Shown: piece by piece, positions 33,173 through 41,402 of the stretch
How positions within the stretch are numbered: the stretch's first letter is position 1
Layout of the letters: each line of letters begins with the position of its first letter
Assembly: GCF_028069655.1 (NCBI RefSeq)
Contig: NZ_JAMCOS010000001.1
Coordinates: 1,642,001-1,706,000 of the forward strand
DNA length: 64,000 bases
From: Acidovorax sp. NCPPB 4044
GTDB taxonomy: Bacteria > Pseudomonadota > Gammaproteobacteria > Burkholderiales > Burkholderiaceae_C
Reading direction: 5' to 3'
The notes under the pieces: generated by a model
Database searches by the model: none
What the model saw: only the letters and a program-made list of their open reading frames with translations
Told to the model about the DNA's origin: nothing
Translations under genes and position numbers: made by a program

Positions 33173-33889
33173 ATGATCCATACCAACGCCAATGTCGACC
33201 CGGCTGAGCTGGCCAAGTTTTCTGATTTGGCCCACCGCTGGTGGGACCCGGAGAGCGAGTTCCGTCCCCTCCATGAAATCAATCCTCTTCGCTTGGCCTG
33301 GATTGACGGATTAGCGCCGTTGCAGAACCTGAAGGTATTGGACGTGGGTTGCGGGGGGGGGATATTGGCAGACTCGATGGCGCGCAAAGGTGCCCATGTC
33401 ACAGGAATCGATCTGGCCACCAAGTCTTTGCGAGTAGCCCAGCTCCATGCGTTGGAGGCGGGCACTCCGAATATTCAGTACCGTGAAATCAGTGTTGAAT
33501 CGCTGGCCGATGAATTGCCTGGTGAATTCGATGTGGTGACGTGCATGGAAATGCTGGAGCACGTTCCGGATCCGGTATCGGTAGTTGCCGCCTGCTCGCG
33601 ATTGGTTAAAAAAGGGGGGTGGGTGTTTTTCTCAACGATTAATCGCAATACAAAAGCCTTTCTTTTGGCGATCGTGGGGGCCGAATATGTCCTCGGCATG
33701 CTTCCAAAGGGAACGCATGAATATGCCAAGTTGATCAAGCCCAGTGAGCTGGCTTCAGCGTGCAGGGCTGCAGGTTTGGATGTATTTCAATCCCGCGGTT
33801 TGGAGTACAGCCCACTGACTCGCCGCTATTGGTTGAGCCACGATACGAGCGTCAACTACATGCTGGCAACTCGGCGCACGGTGGATTGA
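33173..33889 (+). CDS. ubiG: Ubiquinone biosynthesis O-methyltransferase UbiG
   Basis: 238 residues, a class-I SAM methyltransferase. Motif I LDVGCGGGILAD lies near 55-66, and the N-terminal FSDLAHRWWDPESEFRPLHEINP is diagnostic of UbiG. It performs both O-methylation steps of ubiquinone synthesis. The ATG at 33173 (MIHTNANVD) was chosen over an upstream TTG because it agrees with the normal N-terminus. Its TGA overlaps the gph ATG by one base. Confidence 0.95.
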   Translation: MIHTNANVDPAELAKFSDLAHRWWDPESEFRPLHEINPLRLAWIDGLAPLQNLKVLDVGCGGGILADSMARKGAHVTGIDLATKSLRVAQLHALEAGTPNIQYREISVESLADELPGEFDVVTCMEMLEHVPDPVSVVAACSRLVKKGGWVFFSTINRNTKAFLLAIVGAEYVLGMLPKGTHEYAKLIKPSELASACRAAGLDVFQSRGLEYSPLTRRYWLSHDTSVNYMLATRRTVD

Positions 33890-34572
33890 TGTCTGAAAAA
33901 CCTTCATTTCCCGAGCAGGTTCGAGCGGTGCTTTTCGACTTGGATGGCACGTTGGTGGACAGTGCGCCAGACTTGGCTGCCGCAGCAGACAAGCTGCGGA
34001 CCGATCGGGGCCTTCCGTCGTTGCCGCTGGAAAAATACCGGCCGATGGCGGGTGCAGGCGCGCGTGGCATGCTGGCCGTGGCGCTGGATATGACACCGGA
34101 CCATGCAGAGTTCCCTGCTCTGAGGGAGGAGTTCTTCATCAACTATGAAGCTTGCATTCAAGACCAGACCGTTGCGTTCGATGGGGTGGAGCAGTTGATT
34201 GACCAGTTGGTGGAAATGGGCCTGCCGTGGGGCGTGGTCACCAACAAGGCATCCCGTTTTTCTCTTCCGCTGACGCGGGCCATGCCACTTTTCAAAACGG
34301 CGCGCACTGTGGTGAGTGGCGATACCACCCCGTACGCCAAGCCCCATCCAGCACCTCTGCTGGAAGCGGCTTCCAGGCTGGGAGTTGCTGCAGGGCAATG
34401 TGTCTATGTGGGCGACGATGAGCGCGATATCGTCGCTGGCCTGGCGGCGGGCATGGGAACTGTCGCTGCGCTCTACGGCTATCTGGGCACAGACAAAGTG
34501 CCTGGCATGTGGGGTGCGCACCATTCGATTAAATTTCCTCTCGGCCTCTTGAAATGCCTGCCCGGAGCCTAA
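33889..34572 (+). CDS. gph: Phosphoglycolate phosphatase (HAD family)
   Basis: 227 residues. HAD motif I is FDLDGTLVDS with nucleophile D17 and D19; motif II is the Thr/Asn region VVTNKASR; motif III/IV are KPHPAPLLEA and VGDDERDI. It dephosphorylates 2-phosphoglycolate arising from DNA repair or oxygenation. Start coupled to the ubiG stop (TGATG). The stop codon TAA lies inside the putative ssrA -10 box. Confidence 0.92.
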   Translation: MSEKPSFPEQVRAVLFDLDGTLVDSAPDLAAAADKLRTDRGLPSLPLEKYRPMAGAGARGMLAVALDMTPDHAEFPALREEFFINYEACIQDQTVAFDGVEQLIDQLVEMGLPWGVVTNKASRFSLPLTRAMPLFKTARTVVSGDTTPYAKPHPAPLLEAASRLGVAAGQCVYVGDDERDIVAGLAAGMGTVAALYGYLGTDKVPGMWGAHHSIKFPLGLLKCLPGA

Positions 34573-34575
34573 AAT
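34549..34575 (+). promoter_or_regulatory. Probable ssrA promoter within the 3' end of gph
   Basis: TTGAAA (34549-34554), 15-base spacer, TAAAAT (34570-34575), then 9 bases to the mature 5' end of tmRNA. The -10 overlaps the gph stop codon. Confidence 0.6.
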
Positions 34576-34584
34576 GGAAGGCTT

Positions 34585-34963
34585 GGGGCTGCCCTGGTTT
34601 CGACGTGGGTTCGGAGTCGGTGTGGTGCATGTCGAGCTTGATTGGCGCTCGTAAATCTGCATTCAACAAACTAACTGCAAACGACGAACGTTTCGCACTC
34701 GCCGCTTAAACACCGGTGAGCCTTGCAACAGCACGCTGAGGGGCTGGGCAAGGGGGCCGCAAGGCCTCCCGGCTGCAAGGTTATTTACCTCAGCTGGTCT
34801 CATGCCGGGTACCTTGGCATGAGGCGAGATCCAAGGGTGCTGGCCTCTGGTGCAGCGTGCGACTGCGCGGCATTGGAGGTGAGATTTAAAACAGACCGCT
34901 AAACATGTAGATCTGCTCGACGAAGGCTTGCGGACGCGGGTTCAATTCCCGCCAGCTCCACCA
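34585..34963 (+). ncRNA. ssrA: Transfer-messenger RNA (tmRNA)
   Basis: About 379 nt. The 5' end GGGGCTG pairs with the 3' end CAGCTCC ahead of the encoded ACCA, and the T-arm GGTTCAATTCCC precedes it, forming the alanyl tRNA-like domain. The mRNA-like part resumes at GCA (34677) and encodes ANDERFALAA followed by TAA (34707-34709), a degradation tag typical of betaproteobacteria. tmRNA with SmpB rescues stalled ribosomes. Pseudoknot stems are likely in the GC-rich segment after the tag. It has its own promoter and terminator. Confidence 0.97.
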
Positions 34964-34970
34964 TCCACTC

Positions 34971-35009
34971 AAACCCTGCCAAGATGATCTTGGCAGGGTT
35001 TTATTTTTG
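34971..35009 (+). terminator. Intrinsic terminator of ssrA
   Basis: Stem AAACCCTGCCAAG / CTTGGCAGGGTTT with a five-base loop, followed by TTATTTTTG, eight bases after the tmRNA 3' end. Confidence 0.9.
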
Positions 35010-35094
35010 TGGGTTTGGATAGCGAGCCAAATGATTTTGCTTCGCTCGGCCGGCGTGGTACATAGACTTGCCAAGCACATTGCAAGCAGCCATG

Positions 35095-35121
35095 AAAAAA
35101 GCGCCTCTGGAGGCGCTTTTT
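35095..35121 (-). terminator. Terminator after tRNA-Ser (possibly bidirectional)
   Basis: GCGCCTC-TG-GAGGCGC hairpin flanked by six A on one side and five T on the other, so it could stop transcription from both strands. It is nine bases past the 3' end of tRNA-Ser. Confidence 0.75.
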
Positions 35122-35129
35122 GATCAATC

Positions 35130-35219
<90 letters not shown>

Positions 35220-35230
35220 GGAAGCCTTTA

Positions 35231-35236
35231 ATTGTA
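35231..35236 (-). promoter_or_regulatory. Probable -10 box of tRNA-Ser
   Basis: TACAAT on the minus strand, 11 bases before the first tRNA base; a weak -35 (CTGAAG) lies 15 bases upstream. Confidence 0.45.
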
Positions 35237-35282
35237 GCAGTGCCAGAGCACCTTCAGCAGAAAAGGCGCAACGAATTTACGC

Positions 35283-36197
35283 TCAAAGTTTTGAAGTGCC
35301 CTGAACCATCTTCATGGCAGAAGTGATGAGCGTAGAAACCTCGGTCATGTTGCTGGGCACGATCAACGTGGTGGTGGCGTCGGCAGCGACCCTGCCGTAA
35401 GCATCCACGGCTTTTTCTGCGACTTTCAATTGCACCGCCTGTTCTCCGCCCGGTTGCCGGATGGCCTCGGCGACGCGTTCGATCGCCTGCGCCGTGGCTT
35501 CTGCCACGGCCGTGATCGATGCGGCTTCGCCCTGTGCGTTGTTGATGGCCGCCTGTTTCTCGCCCTCGGAACGCGCAATGAAGGCTTCGCGCTCGCCCGT
35601 GGCGATGTTGATCTGCTCCTGGCGGCGGCCTTCCGATGCTGCGATGAGGGCCCGCTTTTCGCGTTCTGCAGTGATCTGCGCCTGCATGGCCCGGAGGATC
35701 TCTGCAGGGGGTGTCAGGTCCTTGATTTCATAACGGAGAACCTTCACGCCCCAGTTCAAGGCGGCTTCGTCGATGGCGGCCACGATCTGGGCGTTGATCA
35801 TGTCGCGTTCTTCGAACGTCTTGTCGAGTTCCAGTTTGCCGATCACGCTGCGCAGGGATGTCTGCGCCAGTTGGGTCACGGCCATGATGTAGTTGCTCGA
35901 GCCATAGCTCGCGCGCATGGGATCGGTGACCTGGAAGTACAGGATGCCATCCACCTGAAGCTGCGTGTTGTCGCGCGTGATGCAGACCTGGCTAGGCACA
36001 TCCAGCGGTATTTCCTTCAGGCTGTGTTTGTATGCAACGCGGTCGATGAAGGGCACCAGGAAGTTGAGTCCTGGCGTCAGCGTTCCGGCGTATTTGCCCA
36101 GACGCTCCTTGACCCACGCGTTCTGCTGGGGCACGACCTTGACGGAGCGGATGACGAAGATTCCGGCAATGATGAAGATGACGAGGGCTATTTCCAT
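35283..36197 (-). CDS. qmcA: SPFH/band-7 membrane protein (QmcA/paraslipin)
   Basis: 304 residues: an N-terminal membrane helix (about 2-18), the SPFH domain (about 20-180, with VPQQNAWVKERLGKY and the IPLDVPSQVCITRDN strand), then a long Ala/Glu-rich coiled coil with ITAEREKRA and RSEGEKQAAI. QmcA-like proteins form large cages in membrane microdomains with an NfeD partner and influence FtsH proteolysis. The start MEIALVIF was chosen because it opens with the membrane helix. The partner nfeD gene lies 201 bases upstream on the same strand. Confidence 0.93.
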   Translation of the reverse strand: MEIALVIFIIAGIFVIRSVKVVPQQNAWVKERLGKYAGTLTPGLNFLVPFIDRVAYKHSLKEIPLDVPSQVCITRDNTQLQVDGILYFQVTDPMRASYGSSNYIMAVTQLAQTSLRSVIGKLELDKTFEERDMINAQIVAAIDEAALNWGVKVLRYEIKDLTPPAEILRAMQAQITAEREKRALIAASEGRRQEQINIATGEREAFIARSEGEKQAAINNAQGEAASITAVAEATAQAIERVAEAIRQPGGEQAVQLKVAEKAVDAYGRVAADATTTLIVPSNMTEVSTLITSAMKMVQGTSKL

Positions 36198-36398
36198 GGT
36201 GTCCCTGGGTAGTGCTGGATCGATTGAAAGAGACTGCAAGGGCAGCCGGCGAAAGCGGCGAATTCCACAGACCGGGCGCCTGCCGTTCAGGCCTTGCCGT
36301 ATGGCGTCCAGTCACCCGGTGCACGGTCGATGGCGGAAGACCGCTGCGGCATGCCAGGCAGGAAGGCTGCAGGCTACGAGCGCGCCGGCCCTGGCGTT

Positions 36399-36830
36399 TC
36401 ACGCGTTGTCGACGACAAGCCGATTGCCGACGACTTCGGTCACTCGGTAGAGGCCGGGGGCAGCGGCTGCCGGCATGTTCTTGCGCAGCATCACGGTCCA
36501 CTGTGCCCCGCGGTAGCGCACCTGTGCAGTGCCGTCGGGATTCCACGCGTCCACCTGCACGGATTCGCCGATGTCCAGGTTCACGTCCCGGTTGCTGGAG
36601 GCGGACGCCTGGGCGTGGCGTCGCCTGCGCAGCCAGTGGCAACCGATGACTCCGGCAGTTCCTACGGCGGCAGCCACGGAGAGTTGCGCCGCCAATGGCA
36701 ATCCGGTGTGTGCGGCGATGGCCCCAGCCACGAGGCCCAGCGAAAGCATGAGCAGATAGAAAGTCCCCGTCACGAGTTCAGCGGCGACCGCCGCGCCGAC
36801 CATCAGCCACCAGATGGTGGATTCCTGCAT
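36399..36830 (-). CDS. NfeD-family membrane protein
   Basis: 143 residues. Two or three membrane helices (about 6-26 and 30-68) are followed by the soluble NfeD OB-fold domain (about 85-140, with IGESVQVDAWNPDGTAQVRYRG). It is the short NfeD1b type without a protease domain, which pairs with stomatin/QmcA proteins. The start at 36830 (MQESTIWW) has AGGAGG seven bases upstream; an ATG 18 codons earlier overlaps the promoter region and is unlikely. Confidence 0.9.
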   Translation of the reverse strand: MQESTIWWLMVGAAVAAELVTGTFYLLMLSLGLVAGAIAAHTGLPLAAQLSVAAAVGTAGVIGCHWLRRRRHAQASASSNRDVNLDIGESVQVDAWNPDGTAQVRYRGAQWTVMLRKNMPAAAAPGLYRVTEVVGNRLVVDNA

Positions 36831-36972
36831 ACGGTGTCCTCCTCTCTTCTCCGACGGTGTCGGTGCTCCCGCATTCTGGGTCAAATGCCAGCGTCTTCAA
36901 AGGGATGACATCGTTATTCCTTACACTTCGCGCCTGTTTCGTTTTTTGGGCCCGCTTGCTCGGAGGCTGTGC

Positions 36973-39354
36973 ATGAAATTCCGCTTTCCCATCGTCATCA
37001 TCGACGAGGACTACCGTTCCGAGAACACGTCGGGCCTGGGCATCCGGGCCCTGGCGCAGGCCTTCGAGGCCGAAGGCTTCGAGGTGCTCGGGGTGACGAG
37101 TTACGGCGATCTGTCGCAGTTCGCGCAACAGCAGAGCCGCGCCAGTGCCTTCATCCTGTCGATCGACGACGAAGAGTTCACGCTGGGTTCCGGCCTCGAC
37201 CCGATCGTGTTGAGCCTGCGCAACTTCATCGCCGAGGTGCGGCGCAAGAATGCCGATGTGCCGATCTATGTGCATGGCGAGACCAAGACAGCGCGCCATC
37301 TGCCCAACGACATCCTGCGCGAGCTGCACGGCTTCATCCACATGTTCGAGGACACGCCGGAGTTCGTGGCCAAGCACATCATCCGCGAAGCCAAGAGCTA
37401 CCTGGAGAGCGTGCAGCCGCCGTTCTTCAAGGCGCTGCTGGACTATGCCGAGGACGGTTCCTATTCCTGGCATTGCCCGGGCCATTCGGGCGGCGTCGCC
37501 TTCCTGAAGAGCCCCGTGGGCCAGATGTTCCACCAGTTCTTCGGTGAAAACATGCTGCGCGCGGACGTGTGCAATGCCGTGGAAGAGCTGGGCCAGCTGC
37601 TGGACCACAACGGCGCGATCGGCGAGAGCGAGCGCAACGCGGCGCGCATCTTCAATGCCGACCATTGCTTCTTCGTGACCAACGGCACCAGCACGTCGAA
37701 CAAGATGGTGTGGCACCACACGGTGGCTCCGGGCGACGTGGTGGTGGTGGACCGCAACTGCCACAAATCGATCCTGCACTCGATCATCATGACAGGGGCC
37801 ATTCCTGTCTTCCTGAAGCCCACGCGCAACCACTTCGGCATCATCGGACCAATCCCGAAGAGCGAGTTCGAGCGCGACGCCATCGAGGCGAAGATCCGCG
37901 CCAACCCGCTGCTCAAGGGTGTGGATGCCGCCACCGTGAAGCCGCGCGTGCTCACGATCACCCAGTCCACCTACGACGGTGTGCTCTACAACACCGAGAC
38001 CATCAAGTCGATGATGGACGGCTACGTGGACAACCTGCATTTCGACGAAGCCTGGCTGCCCCATGCCGCGTTCCATCCGTTCTATGGCAGCTACCACGCC
38101 ATGGGCAAGAAGCGCGCGCGGCCCAAGCACTCGGTGGTGTATGCCACGCAGTCGATCCACAAGCTGCTGGCGGGCATCAGCCAGGCCAGCCACGTGCTGG
38201 TGCAGGACTCGCAGACCGTGAAGCTCGACCGCCCGCTCTTCAACGAGGCGTATCTGATGCACACCTCGACGTCGCCGCAGTACAGCATCATCGCCAGCTG
38301 CGATGTGGCCGCGGCGATGATGGAGCCCCCGGGCGGCACCGCGCTGGTGGAAGAAAGCCTTCTCGAAGCCCTGGACTTCCGCCGCGCGATGCGCAAGGTG
38401 GAGGAAGAGTTCGGCAAGGACGACTGGTGGTTCAAGGTGTGGGGGCCGGACAAGCTCGTGGACGAGGGCCTGGGCCGCGCCGAGGACTGGATCATCCGCA
38501 GCGACGGCAAGGGCAAGAAGAGCCCCAGCAAATGGCACGGTTTCGGCCCGCTGGCCGATGGCTTCAACATGCTGGACCCGATCAAATCGACCATCGTCAC
38601 ACCGGGCCTGAACCTGGACGGCAAGTTCGACAAGACCGGCATCCCGGCTTCCATCGTGACCAAATACCTCGCCGAGCACGGCGTGGTGGTGGAGAAGACC
38701 GGCCTCTACAGCTTCTTCATCATGTTCACCATCGGCATCACCAAGGGCCGCTGGAACACGCTGCTGGCGGCGTTGCAGCAGTTCAAGGACGACTACGAGA
38801 AGAACCAGCCGATGTGGCGCATCCTTCCGGAGTTCTGCCAGCAGCACAAGCGCTACGAGCGCATGGGCCTGAAGGATCTGTGCCAGCATGTCCACCAGCT
38901 CTATGCCAAGTACGACATCGCGCGGCTCACCACCGAGATGTATCTGTCGGACCTGACGCCGGCGATGAAACCCAGCGATGCGTTCGCGCACATTGCGCAC
39001 CGCAAGACCGAGCGCGTGGAGATCGACCACCTCGAAGGCCGCATCACCACCAGCCTCATCACGCCGTACCCGCCCGGCATTCCGCTGCTGATCCCGGGCG
39101 AGGTGTTCAACAAGAAGATCGTCGATTACCTCAAGTTCTCGCGCGAGTTCTCCAAACTCTGCCCGGGCTTCGAGACCGATATCCATGGTCTGGTGGAGAT
39201 CGAGGACGACAACGGCCATGTGCGCTATTACGCGGACTGCGTGACGCCCGTCGAGCAACCCAAGCCCGGCCGGCGGGGTGGCCGCAAGGATGCGCCGGTG
39301 GCCGAGGACATCGTGCAGGTGGGCAGCGACGGGCCATTCGGACGCAAGATCTGA
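36973..39354 (+). CDS. Orn/Lys/Arg decarboxylase (class I, PLP-dependent)
   Basis: 793 residues, the normal size for inducible or constitutive amino-acid decarboxylases of fold type I. The N-terminal wing domain (about 1-150) precedes the PLP domain, with FDEAW (D358) and the Schiff-base lysine K397 in SIHKLLAG, then the C-terminal domain. The closest named relatives I recall in Burkholderiales are called arginine or lysine decarboxylase; the substrate cannot be read from sequence. No antiporter gene is adjacent, so a biosynthetic polyamine role is more likely than acid resistance. Start chosen at MKFRFPIV. Confidence 0.93.
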   Translation: MKFRFPIVIIDEDYRSENTSGLGIRALAQAFEAEGFEVLGVTSYGDLSQFAQQQSRASAFILSIDDEEFTLGSGLDPIVLSLRNFIAEVRRKNADVPIYVHGETKTARHLPNDILRELHGFIHMFEDTPEFVAKHIIREAKSYLESVQPPFFKALLDYAEDGSYSWHCPGHSGGVAFLKSPVGQMFHQFFGENMLRADVCNAVEELGQLLDHNGAIGESERNAARIFNADHCFFVTNGTSTSNKMVWHHTVAPGDVVVVDRNCHKSILHSIIMTGAIPVFLKPTRNHFGIIGPIPKSEFERDAIEAKIRANPLLKGVDAATVKPRVLTITQSTYDGVLYNTETIKSMMDGYVDNLHFDEAWLPHAAFHPFYGSYHAMGKKRARPKHSVVYATQSIHKLLAGISQASHVLVQDSQTVKLDRPLFNEAYLMHTSTSPQYSIIASCDVAAAMMEPPGGTALVEESLLEALDFRRAMRKVEEEFGKDDWWFKVWGPDKLVDEGLGRAEDWIIRSDGKGKKSPSKWHGFGPLADGFNMLDPIKSTIVTPGLNLDGKFDKTGIPASIVTKYLAEHGVVVEKTGLYSFFIMFTIGITKGRWNTLLAALQQFKDDYEKNQPMWRILPEFCQQHKRYERMGLKDLCQHVHQLYAKYDIARLTTEMYLSDLTPAMKPSDAFAHIAHRKTERVEIDHLEGRITTSLITPYPPGIPLLIPGEVFNKKIVDYLKFSREFSKLCPGFETDIHGLVEIEDDNGHVRYYADCVTPVEQPKPGRRGGRKDAPVAEDIVQVGSDGPFGRKI

Positions 39355-39380
39355 GGCCGGAGGCGAGAGGCTCGCGCAGC

Positions 39381-39396
39381 GCCCCCAATAGGGGGC
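39381..39396. other. GC-rich inverted repeat after the decarboxylase gene
   Basis: GCCCCC-AATA-GGGGGC, 26 bases after the decarboxylase stop, in a 183-base spacer between converging genes. No T-run follows, so termination is unproven. The rest of the spacer shows nothing I recognise. Confidence 0.4.
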
Positions 39397-39537
39397 ACTC
39401 GCACGTATACACAGAGACCGGCTCCCTCCCTGCCGCACGGCCAGGGGCCTGCGGTGGGTCACGATGCGGCGGGTCTGAATGTCCTCTGGCAGCGCCCCGG
39501 GTGTGCGCGCCAGTTTCCCGGTGGTGATGGGGAGCGG

Positions 39538-40416
39538 TCAGGAGCCGGGCATGTCCTCGCGCACGCGCAGAAAGCTCGCGAAGCGGGGCAGCCCGCCCTC
39601 GTGCGTGCCGCGGAAGCGGTAGGTCACCCAACTGCCAATCGGTGGCGGTCGCGCGCGGTCGGCATCGGAGAACCCGGTGCCAAGCTTGAAACGGCGGCCC
39701 TGAGGCGTTTCGACCAGCAGCGCGCCCAGTCGGCCGGCCTGCCGGCCCTGGCCCGGGACATGCGCGACGACGCGCGCCTCGGCATCGTCGTGGGTCTTCA
39801 ATTTGACAAGGTCATCGCTGCGGCCTGCGCGGTAGAGCGATGCGCCCCGGTGCAGCATCAGGCCTTCTCCGCCGCCGCGCACGGTGCGCTGGAGCAGGGC
39901 ACTCAGCTGCGCCGGGTCGGTGATCCGCCGCTGGGGCACGGCCACCACCCATGTCTGCCCGATTCCGGACACGAGCGCCCGCAAGGCGGGCAGTCTTTCA
40001 TCGAAGGTACCCGCCTGCGCCGGCAGATCGAACACCATGAACCGGATTTCCCGCCATGCCGGGTCGGAGGGTACCTGCTGGCGGACCGTGGACTGCGCCT
40101 GGGCGAAGCGACCGCGGCCGGCCCAGAGTTCTCCGTCCATGGGGGTCCGGGGCCAGCCCTGCGTGAACCAGGCCGGCGCGGCCACCGTCTCGCCGCCGCG
40201 GGTGCGCAGCCGCTCTCCGTCCCAGTAGCCCCGCACGCCATCGTATTTTTCGCTCACCCAGTAGTCGGCCAGCACCAGCCCCGGACGGTACACGGTGGCG
40301 AGCAGGAGGGCCGGCGCCCGGTCGGAGGACGGTGCGGCCTCTGCGTCCGCGATGGCGAGTGCCGAGACCGATGCGGTAGCCAGCAGCCCCGCCAGAAAGC
40401 GCCTGCGCGAATCCAT
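39538..40416 (-). CDS. ligE: Exported ATP-dependent DNA ligase (LigE type) with twin-arginine signal
   Basis: 292 residues. Nucleotidyltransferase motifs are in order: I, KYDGVRG with K57 (adenylated lysine); III, DGELW at 94-98; IIIa, VFDLP; IV, EGLMLH at 184-189; V, LVKLK at 203-207. A short OB domain follows and there is no DNA-binding extension, as in LigE. The N-terminus SRRRFLAGLLATASVSALA looks like a Tat signal rather than a Sec signal, with cleavage near residue 28. LigE joins nicks and is linked to competence and extracellular DNA. It follows fabI by 63 bases, with repeat copy 4 between. The start is immediately after that repeat. Confidence 0.88.
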   Translation of the reverse strand: MDSRRRFLAGLLATASVSALAIADAEAAPSSDRAPALLLATVYRPGLVLADYWVSEKYDGVRGYWDGERLRTRGGETVAAPAWFTQGWPRTPMDGELWAGRGRFAQAQSTVRQQVPSDPAWREIRFMVFDLPAQAGTFDERLPALRALVSGIGQTWVVAVPQRRITDPAQLSALLQRTVRGGGEGLMLHRGASLYRAGRSDDLVKLKTHDDAEARVVAHVPGQGRQAGRLGALLVETPQGRRFKLGTGFSDADRARPPPIGSWVTYRFRGTHEGGLPRFASFLRVREDMPGS

Positions 40417-40422
40417 GCGATC

Positions 40423-40470
40423 GCTATTAAATTTATAGCAAACTATTGAATGAATCCGGCGGCATGGAGG
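40423..40470 (-). repeat. Dispersed intergenic repeat, copy 4
   Basis: On the minus strand: CCATGCCGCCGGATTCATT, then CAATAGTTT and the inverted repeat GCTAT-N7-ATAGC. It begins 9 bases after the fabI stop and ends six bases before the ligE start codon. Confidence 0.85.
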
Positions 40471-40479
40471 CAAAATCGC

Positions 40480-41277
40480 TCAGGAAAGATCCGCGCTGTC
40501 GCGGCTGATGCCGCCGGTCTGGCTGAAGCCGCCGTCCACGTACATGATCTCGGCGGTGACGCCGCTGGCCAGGTCGGACATCAGGAAGGCGGCGGCGTTG
40601 CCTACGTCTTCGATGGTCACGTTGCGGCGCAGCGGCGATGCGCCGGCCACCACGCCCAGCAGCTTGCCGAAGTCCTTGATGCCGCTGGCCGCCAGGGTCT
40701 TGATGGGGCCGGCGCTGATGCCGTTGGCGCGTATGCCCTTGGGGCCCAGCGATTCGGCCAGGTAGCGCACGCTCGCTTCGAGGCTCGCCTTGGCAAGGCC
40801 CATGGTGTTGTAGTTGGGAACCGTGCGCAGCGCGCCGAGGTAGCTCAGGGTGAGCACGGCGGCCCGCTCGTTCAGGTAGGGCAGGGCGGCCTTCGCCATG
40901 GCGGGGAAGCTGTAGGCGCTGATGTCGTGCGCTATGCGGAACGATTCGCGCGACAGGCCTTCCAGGAAGTCACCCGCAATGGCTTCGCGCGGTGCGAAGC
41001 CGATGCTGTGCACGAAGCCGTCGAAGCGCGGCCAGTTTTTCGAGAGGTCGGCGAACATGCGCTCGATCTGCTCGTCGCTGGCGACGTCGCAATCGAAGAC
41101 CAGCGTGGAATCGAATTCGGCGGCGAAGTCGGTGATGCGGTCCTTGAAGCGTTCGCCGACATAGCTGAACGCCAGCTCGGCGCCCTGTGCGCGGCAGGCC
41201 TTGGCGATGCCGTAGGCGATGGAACGGTTGGACAGCACGCCGGTGATGAGCAGCTTCTTGCCGGTCAGAAAACCCAT
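40480..41277 (-). CDS. fabI: Enoyl-[acyl-carrier-protein] reductase (NADH) FabI
   Basis: 265 residues, a short-chain dehydrogenase of the FabI type. N-terminal [20 protein letters not shown] binds NADH; catalytic Y146, Y156 and K163 (YNTMGLAK) occupy the same positions as in E. coli FabI. It reduces trans-2-enoyl-ACP in the last step of fatty-acid elongation and is the triclosan target. The ATG has AGGAG eight bases upstream. Divergent from the yejA gene across 125 bases. Confidence 0.95.
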   Translation of the reverse strand: MGFLTGKKLLITGVLSNRSIAYGIAKACRAQGAELAFSYVGERFKDRITDFAAEFDSTLVFDCDVASDEQIERMFADLSKNWPRFDGFVHSIGFAPREAIAGDFLEGLSRESFRIAHDISAYSFPAMAKAALPYLNERAAVLTLSYLGALRTVPNYNTMGLAKASLEASVRYLAESLGPKGIRANGISAGPIKTLAASGIKDFGKLLGVVAGASPLRRNVTIEDVGNAAAFLMSDLASGVTAEIMYVDGGFSQTGGISRDSADLS

Positions 41278-41390
41278 TGTTCTTCTCCTGGGGAAAGGCG
41301 GTCGATGAGAGTGCGGGGAGGCGGCGCGCGGAAGGCGCCGCAGATACGGGCGGTTTCCATGCCGAGCGGCTGGGCGCGGCGGCCGTAGTG

Positions 41391-41396
41391 CAGAAT
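41391..41396 (+). promoter_or_regulatory. Candidate -10 box immediately before the yejA-like gene
   Basis: CAGAAT followed by six bases and the ATG at 41403, with no Shine-Dalgarno sequence. Possible leaderless start. Confidence 0.28.
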
Positions 41397-41402
41397 TGTC
41401 GC

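Noticed and set aside
39355..39537. A small gene in the spacer after the decarboxylase
   Set aside because: Frames here are parts of longer antisense shadows with no initiation signal; only a short GC hairpin is visible.
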